A DNA stretch of 64,000 bases from an uncultured bacterium (GTDB lineage Bacteria; Bacillota; Clostridia; Oscillospirales; Oscillospiraceae), in assembly GCA_949840775.1 (NCBI GenBank), contig CATKXO010000008.1:1-64000 (forward strand), written 5' to 3'. Within the stretch, counting starts at the first letter, position 1. Each line of letters begins with the position of its first letter. Below the pieces are notes generated by a model. It worked only from the letters and a program-made list of their open reading frames with translations, ran no database searches and was not told where the DNA came from. Of this stretch, positions 1-7,208 are shown in pieces. A program made the translations under genes and the position numbers.

Positions 1-127
1 CCTCTCCAATATTATGTATGGCACGGTAGCTGGCGTCGGCGTACTTGTCGATCTCGCAGTGGCCGATGCACCGGAAGCCGCCCGCACGGGTCAGCCCGGC
101 CCGAAAACCGCCGATCCCGGCGAACAT
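1..127 (-). CDS. DNA (cytosine-5-)-methyltransferase, N-terminal fragment cut by the window edge
   Basis: The reverse strand encodes the FAGIGGFR motif I of C5 cytosine methyltransferases (SAM binding), followed by a GHCEIDKYA stretch typical of the family. The gene runs off the left edge, so the catalytic PC motif is not visible. The first ATG (125-127) lies one base after the stop of the upstream gene, but family-like residues (RYFDM) continue upstream of it in the same frame back towards a TGA at 185-187, with no ATG, GTG or TTG between. Either translation starts late or the original start was lost. Such enzymes are common on integrative elements and phages. Confidence 0.7.
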   Translation of the reverse strand, partial: MFAGIGGFRAGLTRAGGFRCIGHCEIDKYADASYRAIHNIGE

Positions 128-128
128 G

Positions 129-398
129 TCAAAATAGCGGATCAGGTAGCTGCTCTTGCAGAGGCGGGATATTGGCCTCCTCCATCACCCCGCTGAAAAC
201 ACTGGGATGCAGGTAGAGGTCCTGCCGGTCCTTGGTAACTGTGTCGCAGACTCCATTGTGGCCAGGCTCGAGCGTCCAGCCCAGTTCTTGAAACAGATGG
301 CGGCTCTCCTCCTTGAATGCGTCCTTGTCAGCGTCACTTGACCGTTCAGAAACGTAAGCTTCAGTACGAATGCGAAAATATACTTTTCGGTATGCCAT
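129..398 (-). CDS. hypothetical 89-residue protein of mobile-element type, probably C-terminally truncated
   Basis: The start ATG at 398 is chosen because AGGAGG lies seven bases upstream; longer readings to 584 lack such a site. The protein begins MAYRKVYFRI and contains GVCDTVTKDRQDLYLHP. From memory this resembles a longer family of uncharacterised proteins carried on clostridial conjugative elements, which would continue well past the point where this one stops (IPPLQEQLPDPLF). Its stop overlaps the start region of the methyltransferase fragment, as if a deletion had joined the two genes. Function unknown. Confidence 0.5.
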   Translation of the reverse strand: MAYRKVYFRIRTEAYVSERSSDADKDAFKEESRHLFQELGWTLEPGHNGVCDTVTKDRQDLYLHPSVFSGVMEEANIPPLQEQLPDPLF

Positions 399-722
399 AT
401 TGGTTTTTCCTCCTGAATTTTCTGTGGTAATAATATCAATAGGAACAGATTTGAAAGCAAAAAAGCCGCCCTCGGCCCACTGGGTAGGCTGAAGCGGCTG
501 GTTTTCTTCTTTTGAGGCTGGTTGGGAACGCTCGGGAGTTCGAAACACCTCTTTTACGAAAAGCTCGATTTGCATCTTTTTCACGTTATTTCAAAATAAC
601 GCTTCCAATAATTTCAAGTCTCAACTTTTAATGCTTGTTCATGGCGATTTCCACTAAAAATGAGAAAAACACCGCATTTTTATGCGGTGTTTTTCGCCTG
701 CATCTTTTTTGGCGACACAGGT
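399..722. other. gene-free stretch between mobile-element remnant and tRNA-Pro
   Basis: Apart from the hairpin at 665-694 I see no gene or recognisable element. Reading frames cross 399-584 but have no ribosome site and low-complexity products. Confidence 0.5.
665..694 (-). terminator. intrinsic terminator of tRNA-Pro (bidirectional hairpin)
   Basis: A ten-base stem AACACCGCAT / ATGCGGTGTT with T runs on both sides lies 29 bases beyond the CCA end of the tRNA. Confidence 0.8.
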
Positions 723-799
723 TGGTCCGAGTGACTGGATTCGAACCAGCGGCCTCTTGAACCCCATTCAAGCGCGATACCAAACTTCGCCACACCCGG
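723..799 (-). tRNA. tRNA-Pro, anticodon GGG
   Basis: The reverse strand folds as a full cloverleaf: acceptor CCGGGTG / CACTCGG, D arm GCG...CGC, anticodon stem CTTGA / TCAAG around the loop ATGGGGT (anticodon GGG), T stem GCTGG / CCAGT with TTCGAAT loop, discriminator A and an encoded CCA. A GGG anticodon reads proline codons CCC and CCU. The 3' end faces the mobile-element remnant at 1-398, the orientation expected when a tRNA 3' end serves as an attachment site. Confidence 0.93.
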
Positions 800-932
800 A
801 AATAACTGCCAGACTTATCTCAGACAGCTTACACATGATACCACGGCAAACAGAAAAAAGCAATACCTTTTTTGAAAAAAATTATTTTTCCGAGGGCTGT
901 TTTTGTGTTCCTTTTGCCCAACACCAAATTTG

Positions 933-1745
933 CTATTCCAGCCAGCCCTCTCTGGGTGTAACGCCGGTGTGCGCTGCAATCTGACGGATAGCGCTGTCAG
1001 AAAGGGTGGCTTTCAGGGGGAGGTGGGCAATTTTCAGATAGATCTCCGCCGCCTTTTCTGCCGTTTCGATCAGGCCGAAGGTCTCGTCCAGGTCAGCGCC
1101 GGCGCCGTATATTCCATGCTGGGCCCACACCACCAGACGGGCAGTCTCCATTTTGTCCGCAGTGGCCCGGCCGATCTCATTGGTGCCGCACAGCATCCAG
1201 GGCAGCACATTGACCCCGTCCGGAAACACCATAACACACTCGGTACACATTTGCCACAGGGTTCTGGTAAAGGCTCGCTCGTCCAGGTCGTGGACATAGG
1301 TCATGGCCAGCAGATTGGAGGGATGGCAGTGCATCACCACCCGCTGGCGGGGATCAGCCCTGAGCCGGGCGGCGTGGCTCATCAGATGAGCGGGCAGTTC
1401 GCTGGTGAAGGACCCGCCATCGGAGAGGCCCCACAGCAGCCGGGCTGTATTTCCCCCCTGGACGATGCGGATGATTCCCAGATTTCTGGCCGGGTCATAG
1501 GGGATATTCTTAAAATACTTACCGGCCCCGGTGACCAGAAAACAGAGCCCCTCCAGTTCCGGGGCCTCAAAGCCGGTGGGGATATCCCGGATTGCGGCGC
1601 TGGTATCCAGATGCTGCGCCGCGTCAGCCTCGTCCAGCCGCAGGCTGATGTTGCCGCCGTTGCGCTCATCCCAGCCGTGGCTGTACATGTTGGCGGCGGT
1701 GCGGACCATTTCAATCAAAAAAGGGGCTTCCAAAATATCCTTCAT
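933..1745 (-). CDS. rhaD: rhamnulose-1-phosphate aldolase
   Basis: This 270-residue class II aldolase cleaves L-rhamnulose 1-phosphate to dihydroxyacetone phosphate and L-lactaldehyde, the last step of rhamnose breakdown. It has the family features NGGNISLRL near residue 30, the zinc-binding HCHP motif and a later QHGIYGAG histidine. Length matches the E. coli enzyme (about 274). The ATG at 1745 is preceded by GAGAGG; an in-frame reading upstream to 2102 has no family similarity and crosses the spo0A promoter. No rhamnose isomerase or kinase lies nearby, so it stands alone, divergent from spo0A. Confidence 0.88.
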   Translation of the reverse strand: MKDILEAPFLIEMVRTAANMYSHGWDERNGGNISLRLDEADAAQHLDTSAAIRDIPTGFEAPELEGLCFLVTGAGKYFKNIPYDPARNLGIIRIVQGGNTARLLWGLSDGGSFTSELPAHLMSHAARLRADPRQRVVMHCHPSNLLAMTYVHDLDERAFTRTLWQMCTECVMVFPDGVNVLPWMLCGTNEIGRATADKMETARLVVWAQHGIYGAGADLDETFGLIETAEKAAEIYLKIAHLPLKATLSDSAIRQIAAHTGVTPREGWLE

Positions 1746-1969
1746 ACCAATCTGCCTCTCTGGCGGAACGCGCCTGAATTGAAAAGCTCTCTTGTAACTA
1801 TAGCACAAACGCAGGGTTTCCGCAAGGGGAGAAGGCCGGTGGTTTCCTGCGTGAGGGCATAAAAACCAGGCGGGAGGGTTAGGCCCGCATTTTCTTTGTT
1901 TAGTGATTCTTATGAAGAAAAAAAGTCGAAAATGCTGATAAAATTTGCCATAAAATCTGAAAAAATGAC

Positions 1970-1998
1970 TTGCATAATCTGTCATAATGTGATAGATT
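1970..1998 (+). promoter_or_regulatory. putative sigma-A promoter of spo0A
   Basis: TTGCAT and TAGATT are separated by 17 bases, about 90 bases before spo0A. The 1746-2091 gap also holds two GTCGAAA stretches (near 1925 and 2010) that resemble 0A boxes (TGTCGAA) and could allow autoregulation. I see no gene in this gap. Confidence 0.5.
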
Positions 1999-2091
1999 GT
2001 AAGCGGCCGGTCGAAACGAACCGTGAATGCTCGAGTCGGGACCTTTTGCCGGTCATCATAGATTTTATGTATAGGAAAGGAAGATTGCAGT

Positions 2092-2856
2092 ATGGAAAGC
2101 ACGAAACGGATCGTGGTGGCCGATACAGGGACCGAGTACCGAAAAAACCTGGTCCGGGCGCTGTCGGAGGAACCGGATTTTCAAATCGTGGGCGAGACGG
2201 GCGACGGCTCTGAGCTGATGCGGATTGTACAGAAGAACCAGCCGGACGCCGTAATCATGGACATGGTGCTCACCGGCGGGATGGACGGCATGGATGTGCT
2301 GGACGCCCTGTCCCAGCTTCCGGAGCGGCCCAAGGTACTGATCCTGTCCAGCTACATCAAAGGCAATGTAGTGGACGCGGCGGCGGCCAGGGGGGCGGAC
2401 TTTTTCATCGCCAAGCCCTGCCGGATCACCGCAGTGGGGGAGCGCCTGCGGCAGGTGATGTCCCCCGGCGGCGCGGAGGAGCCTGAGACAGACCAGTATG
2501 CCGCCCTGGAGAGCCAGGTCACCGCCATCATCCACGACGTGGGCGTCCCCGCCCACATCAAGGGATACCAGTACCTGCGTGAGGCCATCATCATCGCAGT
2601 GAACGACATGGACGTAATCAACGCCGTGACCAAGGTGCTCTATCCCGAGGTGGCCAAGCGGTTCAACACCACCCCCAGCCGGGTGGAGCGGGCCATCCGC
2701 CACGCCATTGAGGTGGCCTGGGACCGGGGCGACCTGGAGACCCTTCAGAAATACTTCGGCTACACCGTCTCCAACGCCAAGGGCAAGCCCACCAACAGCG
2801 AATTTATCGCCATGATTGCCGACCGCATCCGCCTGGCCCGGCGGAAGGTGCTGTAA
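2092..2856 (+). CDS. spo0A: Spo0A, master response regulator of sporulation
   Basis: A 254-residue response regulator. The N-terminal receiver has D11, the phosphoacceptor D57 (VIMDMVL) and K108 (IAKPC). The C-terminal half (about 140-254) is the Spo0A-specific DNA-binding domain, with the [15 protein letters not shown] and YPEVAKRF segments that are almost invariant in spore formers. Phosphorylated Spo0A binds 0A boxes and switches cells into sporulation. AGGAAAGGA precedes the ATG. It lies next to a TSCPD gene instead of the usual neighbour spoIVB. Confidence 0.96.
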   Translation: MESTKRIVVADTGTEYRKNLVRALSEEPDFQIVGETGDGSELMRIVQKNQPDAVIMDMVLTGGMDGMDVLDALSQLPERPKVLILSSYIKGNVVDAAAARGADFFIAKPCRITAVGERLRQVMSPGGAEEPETDQYAALESQVTAIIHDVGVPAHIKGYQYLREAIIIAVNDMDVINAVTKVLYPEVAKRFNTTPSRVERAIRHAIEVAWDRGDLETLQKYFGYTVSNAKGKPTNSEFIAMIADRIRLARRKVL

Positions 2857-2969
2857 AGGTTGTGCCTGCCGCTGAAATTTGTTATAATTCCCATTGTACC
2901 GCCGGAGGAGGGCGAAGCGAGTCGAATCCTGTCGATGGCCGGTCAATTTTAGAGAAAGGCGGCGCTGCT

Positions 2970-3212
2970 ATGACAATACAATATACCCCGCGCGGCACCT
3001 GTTCCCGGCAGTTCCAGATTGAGGTGGAGGAGGGCGTCATCCAGTCCGTCCAGGTGGTGGGCGGCTGTGACGGCAACCTGAAGGGGCTGTCCTCCCTGCT
3101 CAAGGGCATGAAGGTAGAGGACGCCATCGGGCGGATGGAGGGCATCCGCTGCGGCGGCAAGCCCACCTCCTGCCCGGACCAGCTGGCCCAGGCGCTGAAA
3201 CAGGCTCTGTAA
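2970..3212 (+). CDS. TSCPD-domain small protein (TIGR03905 type)
   Basis: An 80-residue protein, almost all of it one TSCPD domain: FQIEVEEGVIQSVQVVGGC, the central LKGLSSLLKGM, and the ending CGGKPTSCPDQLAQAL. The domain also occurs at the C terminus of some adenosylcobalamin-dependent ribonucleotide reductases; stand-alone members have no proven role. Two conserved cysteines (GGC and TSCPD) could bind metal, which is inference. ATG at 2970 follows AGAGAAAGG. A terminator follows directly. Confidence 0.85.
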   Translation: MTIQYTPRGTCSRQFQIEVEEGVIQSVQVVGGCDGNLKGLSSLLKGMKVEDAIGRMEGIRCGGKPTSCPDQLAQALKQAL

Positions 3213-3230
3213 CGCAATCCCCCCGCTCCT

Positions 3231-3258
3231 AAGCCCCCCTTTCGCAGGGGGGGCTTTT
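3231..3258 (+). terminator. intrinsic terminator after the TSCPD gene
   Basis: Stem AAGCCCCCCT / AGGGGGGGCTT with a T run, 18 bases past the stop codon. Confidence 0.8.
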
Positions 3259-3285
3259 AGAGCGGAGACCTACAGGTTCTGTATA

Positions 3286-3406
3286 AAAAGCCTCCCTTCG
3301 CAAAGGGAGGGGGACCGCCGCCGAAGGCGGTGGTGGAGGGTTTTCTCTGGGGGAAACCCCCAGTCAGCCTGCGGCTGACAGCCCCCTTTGCGAAGGGGGC
3401 CTTTTT
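3286..3406. repeat. dispersed element with terminal inverted repeats, copy 1
   Basis: About 120 bp starting AAAAGCCTCCCTTCGCAAAG and ending with the near-complement GCGAAGGGGGCCTTTT; inside are a GC hairpin (ACCGCC...GGCGGTGGTGGAGGG) and a CCCCCAGTC segment. A second copy lies at 11004-11114. It has no coding capacity and looks like a MITE or BOX-type element. Confidence 0.75.
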
Positions 3407-3445
3407 TGCCTGCGGGCGGGACAGGGGATTCTTCCTCAAAAGGTC

Positions 3446-3474
3446 TTGCCTTTTGTCATCTTTTGCGGTAAAAT
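3446..3474 (+). promoter_or_regulatory. sigma-A promoter of the stalk-domain gene
   Basis: TTGCCT, 17 bases, TAAAAT. The expected start of transcription is near 3481, exactly where the tandem hairpin repeat begins. Confidence 0.65.
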
Positions 3475-3481
3475 AATTGCA

Positions 3482-3557
3482 GGACGTACGTCCTATCGTT
3501 TCCTTCTCAGGAAACGATAGGACGTACGTCCTATCGTTTCCTTCTCAGGAAACGATA
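3482..3557 (+). repeat. two perfect tandem copies of a 38-bp nested palindrome in the 5' UTR
   Basis: The 38-bp unit (3482-3519, 3520-3557) is repeated without a mismatch. Each unit holds a hairpin, CCTATCGTTTCC / GGAAACGATAGG with a TTCTCA loop. The unit junctions form the palindrome AGGACGTACGTCCT. It lies between the promoter and the ribosome site of the gene at 3591. Confidence 0.85.
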
Positions 3558-3590
3558 GGTGCGTTCAATTCGTACAAAGGAGACAGAGAC

Positions 3591-4385
3591 ATGAGAAAGA
3601 AAATCCTATCCCTTGCGCTGGCCCTAGCGATGTGCCTGGGGCTGACCATTCCCGTCTTTGCAGTAGAAAGCTGTACACAGGACTGCGGCGATGGCATTAC
3701 CGTTACCGCTTACTCAAACGGCTCAGTCATCTATACCGGAGCAGGAAAGCTTACGATGGACCACGTAAAATATGGCGACGAAACATTCCAGGGGGCAGCC
3801 TATGCGGCGGGTAATAGAGGCACTACGATCTCAATCAGTGTTGGGAAGGGACTTACCGTGACTGACGAGTTCAAAGAAGGCTGGAACGGGTTAGCCAGTG
3901 ATTATGGATGGTCCGTCTCGTACAACAATTCCATCACCCCCGCCCAGCCTCAGCAGCCCCAGCAGCCCACCGACGTGGTGGCCTCTCCCACCAACGACAA
4001 GCTGGAGGTGGACTATGTGCCTGCCGACCCCACGGTGTACAAAATCGACGACAGCAACTACTTCAAGATCCGCGACGTGGCCGCTCTGTTGAATGGGACA
4101 GAGAAGCAGTTTTCCGTGGGCTACGACGGCAACAAGAACGCCGTCACCCTCACCACCGGCCAGGGGTACGACAAGCAGCCCGGTGACCTGGCCGGTGCGG
4201 CCAAGGGCGGCGATCAGACCGCCATCCCGAGCAATGACGCCATCTATGTGGACGGCCAGAAGATGAACGTGAAGGTCTACAAAATCAACGGCAGCAACTA
4301 CTTCAAGCTCCGTGACCTGGGCAAGGCCCTGGACTTCCGCGTGGGCTGGTCCGCCGAACGAGGCATGTACATTGAGACCTACTGA
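3591..4385 (+). CDS. secreted stalk-domain (copper amine oxidase N-terminal-like) protein
   Basis: A 264-residue exported protein. Residues 1-24 are a clear signal peptide (MRKKI, a LALALAMCLGLTI core, FAVES). A short variable domain is followed by a PQQPQQP linker near 120 and then the paired YKIDDSNYFKIRDVAALL and YKINGSNYFKLRDLGKAL segments typical of stalk-domain proteins. These are found on clostridial cell surfaces; no enzymatic residues are evident. AAAGGAG at 3576 fixes the start. The long 5' UTR of tandem hairpins suggests post-transcriptional or DNA-level control. Confidence 0.8.
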   Translation: MRKKILSLALALAMCLGLTIPVFAVESCTQDCGDGITVTAYSNGSVIYTGAGKLTMDHVKYGDETFQGAAYAAGNRGTTISISVGKGLTVTDEFKEGWNGLASDYGWSVSYNNSITPAQPQQPQQPTDVVASPTNDKLEVDYVPADPTVYKIDDSNYFKIRDVAALLNGTEKQFSVGYDGNKNAVTLTTGQGYDKQPGDLAGAAKGGDQTAIPSNDAIYVDGQKMNVKVYKINGSNYFKLRDLGKALDFRVGWSAERGMYIETY

Positions 4386-4410
4386 TAAACCCTACAGCGA
4401 GTAAAACAGA

Positions 4411-4438
4411 AGCGGCTCCCCACCGGGAGCCGCTTTTT
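4411..4438. terminator. bidirectional terminator between convergent genes
   Basis: Stem AGCGGCTCCC / GGGAGCCGCT followed by TTTTTGTT serves the gene ending at 4385 and, on the other strand, the gene ending at 4440. Confidence 0.85.
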
Positions 4439-4439
4439 G

Positions 4440-4808
4440 TTATTTCTCAGGCACAATCTCAATCCAGTAGCCGTCGGGGTCGGAGATGAAGTAGATGCCC
4501 ATAGCCGGGTTCTCAAAGCAGATGCAGCCCATCTCCTTGTGTTTGGCGTACAGCGCGCCGTATTCATCGGTGCGGAAGGCCAGGTGGAACTCGCACTCCC
4601 CCAGGTTGTAGGGCTCTTTCCGGTCCCGGAGCCAGGTGAGCTCCAGCTGGAAGGGGGAGCCCCCCTCGTCCCTCAGGAAGGCCAGCTTGAAGGAGCCGTC
4701 CTCCGCCTCCTTCTCCCGCACCGGGGACAGGTTCAGCGCCTCCTTGTAGAAGGCCAGGGAGCGGTCCAGGTCCAGGACGTTGAAGTTGAAGTGGTAGAAT
4801 GTTGTCAT
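4440..4808 (-). CDS. VOC (glyoxalase-like) family protein
   Basis: A 122-residue single-domain vicinal-oxygen-chelate protein. It opens with FYHFNFNVLDLDRSLAFY, contains FQLELTWL and EFHLAFRT, and ends with ISDPDGYWIEIVPE, the arrangement of lactoylglutathione lyases (GloA). Metal-ligand candidates are H6, the central glutamate and the terminal glutamate. ATG at 4808 follows AAGGAG by eight bases. It begins 13 bases after the CLC gene and should be co-transcribed with it. Methylglyoxal detoxification is possible but not certain. Confidence 0.82.
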   Translation of the reverse strand: MTTFYHFNFNVLDLDRSLAFYKEALNLSPVREKEAEDGSFKLAFLRDEGGSPFQLELTWLRDRKEPYNLGECEFHLAFRTDEYGALYAKHKEMGCICFENPAMGIYFISDPDGYWIEIVPEK

Positions 4809-4820
4809 GGTAAGCACTCC

Positions 4821-6080
4821 TTAATGTGTTTTTTTGTCCACCCACTCGGGCTTGAACTTGGAATAGATGATCTTCTGCTCGCTGTACAGCCCGTAGTAAC
4901 CGGACAGCATGAAGGATACCCCGCAGCACAGGGCGTGGAGGGGCAGGCCCTGTCCGCCGAAGAGCTCAAAGGCCAGCAGGATAGAGGACAGCGGGCAGTT
5001 GGTGGCCCCACAGAAGGTGGCGGCCATCCCCAGCGCCCCGGCGAAGCCGTGGGGCAGGCCGATGAGGGGGCCCATCCAGGTGCCGAAGGCGCAGCCGGTG
5101 AACAGTACAGGGACAATCTCGCCCCCCCGGAACCCCGCCCCCAGGGTGAGGGCGGTGAACAGGATTTTCAGCAGGAACGCCTCCGGGATGGTCTCCCCGG
5201 CCAGCAGGGAGCGGATGACCGGGTCGCCGGCGCCGTTGTAGGTCTGATCCCCCACCAGCAAAGTGAGGAGCACCACCAGCGTCCCTCCCACCGCCGCCCG
5301 GAGCATGGGGTTGGGCAGGTACTTCTGGTAGAGCTTGGGAGCGACGTGCATGACCTGGCAGAAGAAGATGGACAGCACCGCACACAGCACCCCCATAACC
5401 GCCGCCTGGAGGATGGGCAGGGGCTCCAGCCCCAGGGCGTCGTGAATCGGGTAGCCGTGGATGTTGTGCAGGTCGAAGCCGTGGGCGGCCAGGGCGGCGG
5501 TGTAGGCGGACAGCAGGCAGGGCACCAGGGCGGCGTAGTACATCCGCCCCACCGTGACCACCTCCATGGCGAAGAGGGCGGCGGTGATGGGAGTGCCGAA
5601 CAGGGCGGAGAAGGCGGCGGCCATGCCGCACATGACGATAATCCGCTCGTCCTTCTCGTCCAGCCGCAGCTTGCGGCCTATGTAGGCGGACAGCGAACCG
5701 CCCAGCTGGAGGGCGGCCCCCTCCCGGCCCGCCGAGCCCCCCGCCAGGTGGGTGCAGATGGTGGACAGGAAGATCAGCGGGGCGGTGCGCAGCTTCAGCC
5801 GCTCCGCGTCCCGCACAGCCACCAGCACCCGGTTGGTGCCCCGGTCCTTCTCCATGCCGCACATGCGGTACAGCAGAATGATGGCCGGACCGGCCAGGGG
5901 CAGCAGCCAGATAACCTGGGGGTGTTCTCCCCGCAGCTCGGTGGCCATGTCGATGCCGATGTGGAAGGCCACCGCCACCAGCCCCACGATCACCCCCACC
6001 AGGCAGGAGTACAGCAGCCACTTGACAAAGGACAGTCCCGCGCTCAGGCTGGCCTTCGCCCGGTCAGACAGCTGGGGCAT
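4821..6080 (-). CDS. CLC family chloride channel / transporter
   Basis: A 419-residue polytopic membrane protein. It has the CLC gating motif GSAGREGA (118-122, gating glutamate E120) and the later GAGFRGGEIVPVLFTG segment, the counterpart of the GxFxP ion-binding loop. The N-terminal GSGIP serine motif is not recognisable, so the transported anion is open; fluoride-type CLC proteins also deviate there. No fluoride riboswitch is visible upstream. The protein lacks CBS domains. AAAGGAG lies nine bases before the ATG. Downstream gene: VOC protein. Confidence 0.82.
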   Translation of the reverse strand: MPQLSDRAKASLSAGLSFVKWLLYSCLVGVIVGLVAVAFHIGIDMATELRGEHPQVIWLLPLAGPAIILLYRMCGMEKDRGTNRVLVAVRDAERLKLRTAPLIFLSTICTHLAGGSAGREGAALQLGGSLSAYIGRKLRLDEKDERIIVMCGMAAAFSALFGTPITAALFAMEVVTVGRMYYAALVPCLLSAYTAALAAHGFDLHNIHGYPIHDALGLEPLPILQAAVMGVLCAVLSIFFCQVMHVAPKLYQKYLPNPMLRAAVGGTLVVLLTLLVGDQTYNGAGDPVIRSLLAGETIPEAFLLKILFTALTLGAGFRGGEIVPVLFTGCAFGTWMGPLIGLPHGFAGALGMAATFCGATNCPLSSILLAFELFGGQGLPLHALCCGVSFMLSGYYGLYSEQKIIYSKFKPEWVDKKTH

Positions 6081-6188
6081 AGAAATCCGCTCCTTTCAAC
6101 GGGAGATAAAGATTCTGTAAAGAGTATAGCACATTCCGGAAAAAAATGCACCAAAAATCTCTTTTCCCGTGAAAAGCACGCGCCCCCC

Positions 6189-6217
6189 TTGCAATGACCG
6201 GACTTTTGTGCTATGAT
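6189..6217 (+). promoter_or_regulatory. sigma-A promoter of the CBS-domain gene
   Basis: TTGCAA, 17 bases, TATGAT, 45 bases before the GTG start. Confidence 0.65.
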
Positions 6218-6262
6218 ACGGGGGTGTTAACCTGTTTTTTGACTTTAAAGGAGGTCATTTCC

Positions 6263-7165
6263 GTGGAGGACGGCCATTTATGGCTGGCACTTTTTACCAT
6301 CAGCCTGTGTATCAACATCGTTCAGCTACTCTGGCGGCCCATTTTGCTCCTGCTGCACCGGAAGGACCAGGTGTCGGAGGACAACATCATGGCCATGGTG
6401 GAGGAGGGCGAGGAGTCGGGCGCCATCCAGTCCAATGAGAAGGAGTTCATAGAGAACGTCTTCCAGTTTGACAGCACCACCGCCAAAGACGTGATGGTCC
6501 ACCGCACCGACATGGTCACGCTCTCCGCCGGCGCGGAGGAGGGGGAAATCCTGGACGCCATCCGCCAGTCGGGGCTGTCCCGGTTCCCGGTGTACGGCGA
6601 GGACGCCGACGACATCCTGGGGGTTCTGTCCACCCGGGACTACCTGCTCAACTTCCATCAGGAAAACCCCCTGCCCCTGAAGGACCTGCTCCGCCCGGCC
6701 TATTTCGTCCCGGAGACGGTGGCGGCGGATGTGCTCTTTCGTGACATGCAGGGCAAGAAGACCCATATGGCCCTGGTGGTGGACGAATACGGCGGCACCA
6801 GCGGCCTGGTCACCCTGGAGGACCTGCTGGAGGAGCTGGTGGGCAACATCTACGACGAGTTTGACCCCCAGGAGGAGCAGGAGATGATCCAGCTGGACGA
6901 TACCCGCTGGAGGGTGTCCGGCTCCGCCGACCTGGAGGAGCTGGCCGAGGCCATGGACTTTGAGCTCCCCGAGGACGAGGAGCGGGATTACGACACCCTG
7001 GGCGGGCTGGTCTTCTCCCAGCTGTCCGTCATCCCCGAGGACGGCAGCCGCCCCCTGGTGGAGGCCCTGGGCCTGCGCATCCAGGTGGAGGAGCTGTGCG
7101 ACCGCCGGGTGGAGTGGGCGCTGGTGGAGAAGCTGTCTCCCGAAGCGGGAAAAGAAGCGGACTGA
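6263..7165 (+). CDS. CBS-pair / CorC_HlyC domain protein (hemolysin C family)
   Basis: A 300-residue protein. One N-terminal membrane segment (about 7-30) precedes two CBS domains (about 80-205; VMVHRTDMVTL, then [26 protein letters not shown]) and a C-terminal CorC_HlyC transporter-associated domain (about 215-295; DLEELAEAMDFELPEDE). It lacks the four-helix CNNM domain of the related gene at 14624-15880. The GTG at 6263 is chosen over an upstream ATG because AAAGGAGG lies eight bases before it. Likely role: adenosine-nucleotide-sensing module linked to divalent-cation transport (family knowledge). Confidence 0.85.
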   Translation: MEDGHLWLALFTISLCINIVQLLWRPILLLLHRKDQVSEDNIMAMVEEGEESGAIQSNEKEFIENVFQFDSTTAKDVMVHRTDMVTLSAGAEEGEILDAIRQSGLSRFPVYGEDADDILGVLSTRDYLLNFHQENPLPLKDLLRPAYFVPETVAADVLFRDMQGKKTHMALVVDEYGGTSGLVTLEDLLEELVGNIYDEFDPQEEQEMIQLDDTRWRVSGSADLEELAEAMDFELPEDEERDYDTLGGLVFSQLSVIPEDGSRPLVEALGLRIQVEELCDRRVEWALVEKLSPEAGKEAD

Positions 7166-7173
7166 ATACATAG

Positions 7174-7202
7174 CACCCCCGGCCTTTTGGCCAGGGGTGT
7201 TC
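7174..7202 (+). terminator. terminator after the CBS-domain gene
   Basis: Stem CACCCCCGGCC / GGCCAGGGGTG with a TTTT loop; the T run after it is short, so strength is uncertain. Convergent genes end on both sides. Confidence 0.6.
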
Positions 7203-7208
7203 TGCGTC

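Noticed and set aside
1746-2102. N-terminal extension of rhaD by 119 codons
   Set aside because: It crosses the spo0A promoter, has no family similarity, and a ribosome site exists at 1745.
3482-3557. Tandem repeat considered as a minimal CRISPR array
   Set aside because: Copies abut without spacers and each is a hairpin; no cas genes in the window.
4437-6197. 586-codon open frame on the forward strand
   Set aside because: Complement of the CLC and VOC genes; high-GC antisense shadow with low-complexity product and no ribosome site.
4821-6200. Fluoride riboswitch upstream of the CLC gene
   Set aside because: The reverse-strand upstream region lacks the conserved riboswitch core; nothing there beyond a ribosome site.
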